Shown in pieces: positions 1-12,900 of a DNA stretch of 64,000 bases. The notes beneath the pieces are model-generated. The model did not search any database, was not told the origin of the DNA, and worked only from the letters and a program-made list of their open reading frames with translations. Position 1 is the stretch's first letter, and each line of letters starts with the position of its first letter. Position numbers and translations under genes: made by a program. Origin of the DNA: Bimastos eiseni (Eukaryota; Annelida; Clitellata; Crassiclitellata; Lumbricidae); the NCBI GenBank assembly GCA_959347315.1, contig OY365817.1:29418536-29482535 (forward strand), given 5' to 3'.

Positions 1-257
1 AGAGTTTCTGTCAAATAAACTGCATTGGTGACTGATTGCATTGGAAAGACATCCATCCAACCCTGGCAGACAGATTGACCTCAGACAGACCTCAGATTGA
101 CCTCAGAAGACCCAATCCTTATAGACTCCAATCAGTCGTACTATTGAAGAGCGGATTGCAAAGAGAACGCGGAAACACAATCAACAAAGATTCTAATTGA
201 GAAATAATCAGAGATTAGTTAATGATGTTGAAATGATGGAAAAGATGAATCGCTTAC

Positions 258-3200
258 ATGGGAGAATGGATCAGGGTCAAACACGTGGTCACCAGGGAAA
301 AACGAGGCACTGAAAAAAGAAAGACAATCAATTCAAACAAACAAACAGAGACTCCTCCTCAGTCACTTGGTCAAAGAGTCAGTCAATCATTCAATAAATA
401 ATTCAGAGATTACTTCAATTGATGTCAATATTCAGACAGAGTGAATGACCATCATTTGCACAGAGCATCTACAAAGCCAGTCACTAGACATGGCTATCCA
501 AGACAGACGATGATCATCATCCAACAGACAAAGAGAACAAACTCACATCATCGTCGTCGTCGTTGGCGTCATCATCATCGTCATCATATATAGAAGCATG
601 GGAAGATGTAGACCCCACCCACCCACCCACCATCTACCACCCATCATCTACCCATTCATCATCCACCCACTCATCATTTACCTACCCATCATCTACCCAC
701 TCATCATCTACTTGACCGATAGGGACAGGAACTAAGCATAGGCCTGGGATGTATGCTGGGCCAGCCACCATACCATCCATCAGAGTTCATGCAATGAAGA
801 CCACCTTCACAAGAATAATCGCAATGGGGCCAAAGCAGCTATGACGTTCGCACACTGACCGTCCTTCCTTCTTTTCCGAAATCTTTGCTTCAACAACATC
901 ACTCTCAAAATCGAAATGAAGAGGAGATCCATCGGGAAGAAATCCACTCGGAGGACCTTCGTAGAAAATTCTTCCACTTTTCATCAGAATCAACTGCAAA
1001 GCAAAATAACAACAATTGGCAAATATAAAACACAACCAAGAGAACAAACTCAGAGAGAGAGAGAGAGAGAGAGAGCAAGAGAGAGAGAGAGACAGAGACA
1101 GACAGACAGACTGGTGAACCGTTCAGAAGTGCACAACGCCCCACACGAGGAAGCAGGTTTTTGGAAAAGCAAAAGAGGATGAGAGACTACCAGATAGATA
1201 TTTTATAGCAAACTGAACGAGAAAGCATGTTCCACAGAGACCTGGGGATAAATTCATAAGACTTGGGAATAATCTCAGAAGAGCAGGGCATAGAGTCCAT
1301 AGACTCCTCAAAAGAGCCAGGCATAGACTCAGAAGAGCTGGGCATAGACTCAGAAGAGCTGGGCATAAACTCAGAAGAGCTGGGCATAGACTCAGAAGAG
1401 CTGGGCATAGACTCAGAAGAGCTGGGCATAGACTCAGAAGAGCCAGGCATAGACTCAGAAGAGCTGGGCATAGACTCAGAAGAGCTGGGCATAAACTCAG
1501 AAGAGCTGGGCATAGACTCAGAAGAGCTGGGCATAGACTCAGAAGAGCTGGGTATAGACTCAGAAGAGCTGGGCATAAACTCAGAAGAGCTGGGCATAGA
1601 CTCAGAAGAGCTGGGCATAGACTCAGAAGAGCTGGGCATAAACTCAGAAGAGCTGGGCATAAACTCAGAAGAGCTGGGCATAGACTCAGAAGAGCTGGGC
1701 ATAGACTCAGAAGAGCTGGGCATAGACTCAGAAGAGCTGGGCATAGACTCACATGGTCTGATCTTGGGAGAAGGTGGACGTGATGAGTGACTAGAATGAC
1801 CGTCTTCTGTTGGCCGATCAAAGTCCGTATTATGGCCTCTTCAAAGATCTGACTGCCAACCTGAGCATCGAGAGCTGATAATGGATCGTCCTACAATAAC
1901 ATCGACAACAATAGAAACAATGACAATAATAACAAAACATGTCCAGTCCCAATGGTTGATTTCCTTCTTCATTTATTTTCCATCCCATCTTTAAGTCCAC
2001 CTTACAACTCTGCTATTTACCTTCTTCCCCTCATACAACGTCCGCTCTTGTGTAATTGTTTTTAGTCATTTTCAGAAATAAGTCTCTTCATTTCATCATC
2101 CTCATCATCATAATCCTCAAACTCTTCTTCTTCCTCTTCCTTCTTCTAAATAGGTGATTATGAAGAAGAGTGTTGTTGATTGAAGAGAGTGATTGACAAA
2201 CCATCAGATAGATCTCTGCATCCGAATAGAGCGCTCGGGCAATGCTCACGCGCTGTCTCTGGCCTCCGCTTAAGTTGGCTCCCTACACAGACGACAATCA
2301 CTAATGAAACCTCATCATCATCATCATAATCATCATCATCATCATCATCTAGTGATACTAGTCATCTGTTAACGATGGGTACGAATAAACGATCGCTCTC
2401 TTGTTGTTCTTGGTCATTAGTCATTACTCGGGGCTTAATATAGTGCTAGTCCAAGTGAAGCAATGTCTTCATTAGCAAAACAAAGCAAAACATAGCATAC
2501 ATCTCTACATCTCATGAAAGTTAATCTTAAGACGACAGCTGTAGAAGTGAAACACAGGATCGACTGATTTAAGTCCACCGATGAAAGGCAGGAAGGAATG
2601 AAATGACGAGTGATTATGACCTATTCATAACGAATTGTGACTATGACCAAACCAGAAGCAGCAATCACAACTGACCAGCTCTTCTTAGACGTCTATGCCC
2701 AGCTCTTCTGAGGAGTCGATGCCCAGCTCTTCTTAGGAGTCTATGCCCAGCTCTTCTGAGGAGTCTATGCCCAGCTCTTCTTAGGAGTCTATGCCCAGCT
2801 CTTCTTAGGAGTCTATGCCCAGCTCTTCTGAGAAGTCTATGCCCAGCTCTTCTGAGGAGTCTATGCCCAGCTCTTCTTAGACATCCATGCCCAGCTCTTC
2901 TGAGGAGTCTATGCCCAGTTCTTCTGAGGAGTCTATGCCCAGCTCTTCTGAGGAGTCTATGCCCAGCTCTTCTTAGACGTCTATGCCCAGCTCTTCTGAG
3001 GAGTCTATGCCTAGCTCTTCTGAGGAGTCTATGCCCAGCTCTTCTTAGACATCTATGCCCAGCTCTTCTGAGGAGTCTATGCCCAGCTCTTCTTAGGAGT
3101 CTATGCCCAGCTCTTCTTAGGAGTCTATGCCCAGCTCTTCTGAGTCTGGCCCTCTAGTGAAAGCAGCAGCAGCAGCAGTGATACAGAGGTGAATAGATAG

Positions 3201-3763
3201 GATGAACGTCGTCTGTTTATCTTTCCAACTCTCATCCGTCATCCATCCCAGTCACAACCAATGCAGCTCTCGGTCCCTTCTTACCTGATGTCAACTCAAT
3301 CGAATCAAATCCAAAACTTAATCAAAATTCAATAGCAAATACTAATCTCATGACCTAATAAAAACCAGATCCTCCTCAACCCCTCCTCAGATCCTCCTCC
3401 CCAGATTATCCTAAACTACTCCTCAGATCCTCCTCCATCCTCCGTCCCTACTGCAGATACATTGCAGCCTACACTGGGTGTCACACAGAATGAGCCAAGA
3501 TCCGCTCATGCGCTAGTGATGGTCCTACCTTTTCTCCGATTTCTGCCTGATCTCCGCCTGGAAACGTCGCGATGTCCGGTTGGAGGCCAGAGATGTTGAT
3601 GACCTTCTGGTATTTGATATCATTAAATGGCAAACCAAATGTTATATTCTCCCTCACAGTTAAGTTCATGATGACCGAACTCTGAGGCACAAACGCAAAC
3701 GAACGACTCCTGAAGAAGAAGAAAACAACAACTACACTCTTGATACGCTGCAGAACAGTTATG

Positions 3764-3816
<53 letters not shown>

Positions 3817-6490
3817 CCTCCCTCCCTCCCTCCTTCTCTCTCTCTCTTTGTAGCTCAAATTCACTTCAGTCCTTCAAAAGTCACTTACAACTTACTAGTT
3901 CTCATTAGATTTCAAGGATTTGTATATATAATTGCATCTTCTACTGGCCAGTGAATATATCCGCGTCTCAGATCACATTTCAGTGAGTGCTTTATAAATA
4001 TAATGAATAATAATAATAATGCTGATCAAGCAGTTATTAGCCAAAAAGCAATGATCTGAGGAGGATTATCGTTAGCTGATCTGAGGCGAGTGATGATTGG
4101 CTGATTTGAAGAGGATTTTGATTGGCTGTCATCTGACCCATAAGTAACAGATCCTGACAATAGTCTCAATTCACCAAGAATCGACCACAAGAGAGACGAC
4201 TTTCCACATCCAACTGAACCAATGACCATTGTTAGCTTTCCTGGAAAAACAAAGATCAAAACTCCAATCAGAAGAATCCATAGCATTCAACGCTGACAGA
4301 GAAGACCATCCTAATAAATGCGCAGAAAACATGAATTCCTAAAAGATTTATTCAACAAATGGACATCGATTCAAAGCAGTTTTCAAAAATGATTTCAAGA
4401 AGAAGAAGAAGAGAAGCGAAGGTGGTGTTAACCTGCTGGAATTTTCAGGTTGATATCAAAGAGAATCTGTTCAGAATCGATGGCACAGAAATTCCCATCA
4501 ACAATTTCAATAGCAAATCCAGTCAACGGAGAACGAATGTCGAGTTGGATGAGCCTAGAATCATCAGTTGGCAGTGAAGCAGACTGAGAGGAGGAGATCA
4601 ACTGGAGAGGCACTGACACAGTCTCATCATTTGAAACTGAATGAGCAATATAATCACCCTCAGCACGCAATAGAGGTTCCATAACACCATTTGCCTAAAG
4701 AAAACAGATTTTGAAAAGAAAACAATTACACTCATTGACCTCGTTCATTGAAAGAAATTTAAACTTAGTCAATGAGAATCACAGCACAGACATCAAAGCA
4801 ATAATCATAAGAAAACAACCTTTGAACAAAAGAGAAATTATAAAGTCAAGACAACCAGTGGCTTTTGAAATCACTGAGGAGCTCAGTCCAGACAATAATA
4901 GTAACAGTGATTTGCAGTTCCAACATCAACTCACTTTCAAACCTGAGACAAAGTACAAAAGCAGACAACAAATAAGAAAATCATAATTCTAATCTTCAAG
5001 ACTCAGCATTGTTGTGCCAAGAGATATCTGGTTGACGCAATACTTAGGCATCATTCACCTTGCTCCCTCCTCCGTCCACTCTGCTCGTCCAATAGACTTG
5101 ACCTCTTGGTGCCTCAAACTAGAACAGCTATGGCTCAGACTCGATCGCTTGCTTCAATTGGTTCCTCTCTCGGAAACGCTCTCGGAAACACGCTTTCTCC
5201 ATATGTTTGCTCTAAAATTGTATCTGGCAGTTTCTCTTCCTCTTTCGCCCCTCTGGAAACCTGCTTCTTCTCGTGGGGTTTTGGCACTGCTTCTGAATGG
5301 TTCACCCTACTAGAGGTTCTCTACAAATGTGAGATGCTCTATCAAAAGCAGGCACATGTTGCAAATCACAATTTCAATCTAACTACCAAAATTGTAATGA
5401 AGGATCGATCAATTATGCGTATTTTGAGTTTTAATCAAATTTGGTGTAACAAAGTTATTACTTCATCCAAAAATAATAGTTGGGTGATAAAATATTGTGC
5501 TCGTGGCATTTTTGGCCATTTTCTCAAAATTGTGAGTTATGACATCCACCTGCTTTTGATAGAGCATATCACCAATGCTTAATACAAATACCAACAGACC
5601 ACAAACAACAACAAAAGTCAGTGAAACTATTGTCACTACCTGTGGCTGTTCCTGCTGCAATAGCGGCTGCTTAGCAATCTCAGGCAGCAGAAGGAAACTG
5701 CGGAGACGACTGACACTGATCTTGGCCTGAGCAGCGACGTTTATCATGAGCGTTATGATGAAGAGTTGGCTGCCGAAGATGGAGAAAAGCGCCAATCCGG
5801 AGAAAACCTTTCCTGCATTCAATGGCTCACTTTCTAAGTAATGATACAGCGTAAAAGTCTAGCAAAAGAAAAAGACAAAACACAGGAACAGACAAAGACA
5901 GACATCTACACACAGACAGACAAAGAGACAGACTAAGAGTCAGACAAAGAGACAGACAAAGAGACAGACAAAGAGACAGACAAAGAGACAGACAAAGAGT
6001 CAGACAAAGAGACAGACAAAGAGACAGACAAAGAGTCAGACAAAGAGTCAGACAAAGAGACAGACAAAGAGACAGACAAAGAGACAGACAAAGAGACAGA
6101 CAAAGAGACAGACAAAGAGACAGACAAAGAGACAGACAAAGAGGCAGAATCAAAAGCGCTGAGTTTAATGCCAGGGAAATAATAGTTTTCAGTGAAAGAA
6201 CAGCACATGTTAACAAAGATCATTAGCGTTGCCCTCTTTCTTCATCCTGGGTTGGGACTGGCACTGCCAAAGTATGAGAAGTGAAGGTGTTTGTGAGCAA
6301 AGGACATCTTCAACGTCTATATACGGTGACTGCTCGAGCTGAGGATGGAACTCGTGCTCCATGCAATACAAACGGAGTGATCGTTCCATATGGCCATAGT
6401 TGCATTCTGTGTCGTAATGAATGAACAACTGAATTATTTAACAAACGAATTCACTGATGTGATGAAAATCTCTGTCTCTGTGTTTCTGTC

Positions 6491-6566
<76 letters not shown>

Positions 6567-6936
6567 CAGGTGCAGAGAAATTGAATAAAGACAAGAGTTT
6601 CTGTCCAACTGAAGAATCAACTGAACTGTGCCTGTAAAGCCACAGAAATAAATGTAGACCGTACACTACTTACGAGGAAACAGGCAAAGTATGGAACACC
6701 GTCTGTCACAGAAACTATAGAAACAAGACAGAAAGAGAGATCATTCAATACAAAACCAACCAACCAACAACTGTGAATGAAACATCAAAAACCAGACAAA
6801 CTTAAGCAACTCAATTGAACCCATGGAAATCAGGAACTAAGAATAAGTTTAGTTCTAATATTGGTCATAAATTAACAGTCTCTCTTCCTCTGCAAATCCC
6901 TTTATCCCTCTCTACCTCCTCTCTCTCTCTCTCTCT

Positions 6937-6986
<50 letters not shown>

Positions 6987-9900
6987 AATGTTCTATCACC
7001 CAAACACAACTATCAATTTATCCCCAGGTCATAAAATAAAAATATTTAATAGTATGTAATTAATTCTAGTTACTATAATTGATCACTATCATTCATGTTA
7101 GCATTTTGTCAGATTGTTTTGCTATCAAAATAAAGAATATCATCTCTAAGGTCAACCCCCAGGTCAACCCATAGGTCGACCAGAAGGTTAACCAGCTCAA
7201 CCAGAAGGGTAACCAGAAGTTCAACCAAAGGGTCAACCAGAAGGTCAACCATAAGGTCAATCAGAAGATCAAAGGCATCGTTGTACAAGAATGAAACATC
7301 TGCAATGATCTCACTTGATAGAGTTCTGAGAATGGCTGCAGTGAGCATCAGTCGAAGCTCCTTTGCTCTCGTCTCAACAACCGATTCATAGAAGACCTTC
7401 TCCCAAGCATACAGCTTCAGCAGCTTAATGCTCTGCAGCATCTCATTCGACTGCTTCAGACGCTCATCCGATTGTTCCTGGAAAACAACGGACCTCTTTA
7501 AAAGACGACAACAACAGAACAAAAACCCAGACATAATAAGAGATGGACTTCATGACAGATACTTATGCAAACACATCCACGTATTAATAATAGACAAGAT
7601 GGGAAATCTCTTTTGTCAAAGTTCACGGCTTATGACTGTGGTAAAGAAATTTAAAGTCAGCTCAACAAAGAAGAGCAATTACCCAGAGACTGTTAGGTCT
7701 CAGGGAAGAGTGAGTTCTGTTCATCCACTGACCATAATCTTATCCTGAGTTTCACCAAGTTTCTGACCGACGTAGTACTGGACGATGACCATGAGTAGGA
7801 TGAAGATACCGCTGATCAAAGCACTTGTACCCAGCTGAATGTAGAGCATCACCAGACCAAGCAGAATCTAGCAACAATTCAATCTAATTAGTTAATTAAC
7901 AGAATGACATGGGAAACAAAAGCATCACAACAAACAACTCAGACAACAAGTCCCACATCATTCTCATCATCAACAATAATCATTACCTAACACATGTGTC
8001 ATACTTTAACGTTTTACTTATTCACTGGGCGTTTGCGAAAATCTTACTTCATCCGGTGCTCTGGGGTCAGTTGTATGTAAATAAGTTTACAATAATGTCC
8101 CAACTATCATTTTTCATGGGTAAACAGCTAAGGTTAAAATAATGTTTAACAAAAGTTTATTGACATATGTATGAGTTATACATCATCTAATGTAAGTATA
8201 TTCACAGTTATTAAAATTAGACGGAAACTTATTGGACGAAACTAGCGCCAGTTGTGGTTGAATTGTTGAGCGAATGCAAAAATGAACAGCTTGCAAAAGT
8301 CAACAAACTCCTCAGCATTTGTGAAAACATTTTGATAGATGAATTTCAAGTAAAAGTGAGTAGTACTGAAATTCATTACTGTATTGTTATTATTATTATT
8401 ATGTAAAATAAAATGTATGCCTCCTAAGAAAATTATCAACTGCATAAGGTTATTTAGCTGTCACACTAGCAAGATTAAATAACGTGCGATTTGTGACTTT
8501 TCACGGTTTAATTACTAGTCTCAATATAATAATTGAATGCACCAGGGCTGTTAATATCGCGATACTTTGGTATCGGCGATCTTTTTGCAGTATCGCAGCT
8601 TGTATCGCGATAGTTTTTTTAGCCAGTCATCGATACGCTATACCAATACTTTTTTCTCACCGCAATAAAAAATTATAATGTTTCGCTTCCACTTGAAATA
8701 TCTGCGATTAAGAAATGGAGAGCAATAAATCATCATGCTCAGAAAATTGTCTCTTGTTGCAATCTACGATCCATGGCGTGAATGGAAGGAATCTATAAAT
8801 AGGGAAACAATTGGACATAATTATAGTGTTTTCCTCTCTATGCACATCCTTGAGTAGTAGAGTCAACCTATATTTCATACGGAACATTGGAGAGGTGCTC
8901 ATCTCCTTTCCTAGGTCCTTGAGTCGGCAATGAACGAATCAAAAGATCCTGGACACGGGGCCAGTGATATCACAGGACGTGCTGTTTACTTCCCCGCTTA
9001 CTGCTTGGTGTCACAAGCACTGTGCGCAAACAACTTGCCCAGGGTCGTTATGTAAAAATTATTATTGTAGGTCTAATTATACTGATCTTTGATATGTGAC
9101 GATAATAATTGTAATTATACTGCTTATTGCATGTAAAATTAACATTGCATTTATAGCCTACTCCTTTTTCTTTAGCAAGTTTTGTGTCAATAAACAGGAA
9201 ATTACCTCATCGAAAGTATTGGTGAAAGTATTGGTATTGCAATACTTTTAAGAAAAAGTATTGGTACTGGTATTGCAATACTTTTTTCGATGAAGCATTG
9301 GTATTGGTATCACAATACTTTTTTGAGCATTGTTAACAGCCCTGGAATGCACCCAAGTCAAATCAAATGAGTCCAGAGATCAGTTACCTGAAAAAGTCTG
9401 GGATTAAAAAAAAATAAATATTTACCAGAATAGGGCATTGGTAAGATTGATTGTATCCGGGCATTTACCTGAAAAGGCATTGTCCAGATAGAGTGAGCAA
9501 ATGTGAAGAGCATGACGATGTGCAGAGGGTCAACAGTCATGTGATTCATCAGTCGCCCTTCGTTGATCGTCGACACATAAAGACGAAGACTCTTGTCAAA
9601 GACCAACGCCTGACCATGAAAACAATCACCAGAAGTCCAGAACAATCACCAGAACAATCACCAGAACAATCACCAGAGCAATGAGAACAATCACATTCAC
9701 ACAAGTTTCAATATTTGCGCTAAATGCCGAGAATCAGTAAATCTTAACCATTCAATTACAATATGATTGAAACTGTCGAATAAGGAAGCAAGGTAAGAGC
9801 AGCCAATCGTGAAAGAGATGAATCCCTTAACAGGCATAGAATAGTCATCGACAGCGTTAAAGACAATGTCAGTTTGTCATGGCAGATCTGTTGTGCTTTA

Positions 9901-12900
9901 CACAAAGCCCTCATCACATGTCGTAACAGAAGGATGGAATCATTTGTTAGCACCACTCAACCACGACCTCACTCTCACCAAGTCCATCATCTCAAGTTGA
10001 CACACTTAAGTGTTGCTTATATCAGTTTAGGTCAGATCTAACATAGCAGCATGGTCATTGGTCAATCCAACGCCCAATTGATCGTCACTATTCAGACGAA
10101 ATACATGCACCACACAATCATCAAACGATACAGATACACATACAAGTAAACATATGAATGATGATGACGATGATAGCGGCGGCGGCAACGACGATGATGA
10201 TGATATGTAGGTCTGTGGTCATGACTGAGGCAGATGGTAAAAGTAACTCTGTCAGAGTTGTTAAATGAAGGGAGACAACCAACCGACCTGTAGCGCACAC
10301 TTGCACCGAATGCCCTGTCGAATGGAAATGAACAAGTGTTGCTGATATAACGTCATCTGGATAAGAAGAACGAGGAAACAGATGACACTGAGAGTGTAGC
10401 CGTTCGAGAAGAACTCTCTCATCCCAACCAGCGACTAAGAACATAGAACGAGAGAACGTGATATGGTTGTTCATGTCTTATAAGAACAACACAATGCACT
10501 GCTCTCCTCCTCACTGGAACAACAGATTCTGTCTTATCACAGAACATCTCAGCAATAGAAACAAATGTCTAAAACCTCAGATTTTTTAAAATCAAATATA
10601 TATATATATATATATATTGCAGAAATTCCTGCTGACCAATCCCCAATCCCCCTCCTCTTCTCCTCACCTCACAATAAATAGCAGTCATTGCAACACAACA
10701 AGAATAAAAATCATCAAAAGTATCTGATGAAGCAAATGGACAAAATCAATGAATTCGAACATCGTTCGTCTTTAAGCAGATCCTGTCAAACGTCAAACAC
10801 CAACAACATAAACGACAAGCAATTCATAAATTCATAAATTCATAAACTCAGTGACAACTATTTGAGAAGAACTGTCAGGAACTGACCTGCGTGACAGACG
10901 TTTCTTGCGTTGTGACGAGAGAGTCATTGAGATTCTTTTTAGCTGCAGACCGACTCTGTTCAATATGCAAGAGGTAGTTGACAATGAAATCAAGACAAAT
11001 GGGAGGAACATACAAGAGGATATCAGACAGTAGCTTAAACAGACCAGACAGGAGCATCATCCTCTTTGTCATCCTCCAAAAGCAACGAAGCAACGAAGGC
11101 GACCGGTTGTGTATGTACGACAGACGCTGAAAACAAGAGACAACCAACACAATGCATTAAGTCACACTCAGGGCAGAAGCCATATGAGGCCACATGAGGT
11201 CAGATGGAGCCAATTAATTTATAAATGTAACTGCAGAAACATATATGGCATGACATGAGGTCACATAGAGCCACATGATGCAACATGAGGTCATATGGAG
11301 CCAAATGAGATCACACAGACCATATAAGGAAGCCATCTATCCACCGGACGACCTGCAATCATAAACAGACCCCACAATAGTTAGTTAGCTTTAGAAGTCA
11401 GTTCTTCTGAGACTCCCAGGAAAGACACAAGACATGTGCATCACCCACAGCAAGAGAAAAGACCATCACAACCCACATTCATTATCTCCACATCACTTCT
11501 AAAACACTGCTCAAAAGCGAAAGGCCATCTTTCGTCTATTCATCCATTGCTCTCCAGATCGGTTGGAACTGAGATGAGGAAAAAGAACCAAGATGAAAAC
11601 ATGTTAACAGCAGAAACCAAAATAAGCAGAAGAGAAAGCAATCGAAAGAAAGAAAAGCTCCAGAGACTGAGAGACTGAAGCAGAGAATGATTCAGCGGAG
11701 AATATGTCGATCAGTCACCTTCTCCTCTTCAAACAAAGCATTCAGCTTCTCATAATTCACTTGACTGCTATCCATCTGAAAACAGAAACAAACAAGAAAT
11801 TATGCATTTAGATAGATGTATCACAATGACTCAGCCAAGCATAACACTCTAAGTACCAGTGAGGAAAAGAAATCACCACCACTCCATACACCACCACCAC
11901 CGCCCCCATACCCACAACACAGCCCCATACCCACCACCCCATTATCCCCATACCCATCAGCATTACCCCCATACCCATCAGTATCACCCCCATACCAAAC
12001 ACCACACCACCACCCCATAGCCACCACCACGACTCCATCTGCACCACTACAAATGCTAAAAGGCCTACGACATACGAGAGGGACTTTGCCGAGGTCTTCC
12101 GACGTGAGACTCTTCTTGTATCCAGTGAATAGAATTCCATTAAACCAATGCAGAAGAATCTTTGACAGCAAACAGACGTACGTATGGATGTAGAGGACAG
12201 ATGCAAGATCATCCTCCTTGACCTCGCTTGACCCCATCGAAAGTATTCGTGACGGATGAAGACGACGCAGTCGCTGCAAACAGAAGAAGACCCAATCATA
12301 GCTAAACACCCCCTCCCCTCACTGGTCACAAAACGACATGACCATAGGTCATTACAAGGTCACAGCACCACCACCACACTAAGGATGACACATCAAAAGA
12401 GAGACAGATCGAAAGATTCACAGCTCAAGGCTCAAACTTCATCAATCAAAGAGAATGCAAGAGAGGAAAAGACGGAGAGTGGAGAATGATGACATCATCA
12501 CGCTCTGTTTGATCAATAATTATGAAGACTGGAATGTTCAAAATAAGAGATTTTGTGCTCATGATTACATTACAAGATTGGCCAATGATTAAATAACAAG
12601 ATAGTCTCACCTGCTTAATGAGAACAAAAAGTGTTGAGAAACCCAGAATGACGTAAAACAAGAGAACGAGACTGACGAGATGAAACCTTGCACTGCCTCT
12701 AACTCGGTGGTCATCAAGCCCAACCAGTGTCACCAAATTCATGGCCCTCACAGCTGCACCAAGGAACCAGTACATGCAGATGAAAATCAGATACGAAAGA
12801 CGACGCTCATTCTCCGCATGGTTGTAAAGAACAAGAACGAAACCAGTCGCAATCAATGCAGAGACGTTGGAGAGATGAACAGAAAGATGAAACGCAGACA

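Noticed and set aside
1263..1790. Plus-strand ORF of DSEELGI repeats (and minus-strand LCPALLS and MPSSSE ORFs)
   Set aside because: All are readings of one 21-bp intronic tandem repeat with no stops; no start context, no partner exons, and the region is spliced out of SUR.
5934..6146. CRISPR-like or coding array
   Set aside because: Units are contiguous 12-bp tandem repeats without unique spacers, in an animal intron.
11816..12329. Long overlapping ORFs around the CCCATACCCACCAC stretch
   Set aside because: Only 12076-12273 on the minus strand is coding (SUR exon 2); the rest is an intronic CCCATAC/CACCAC repeat.
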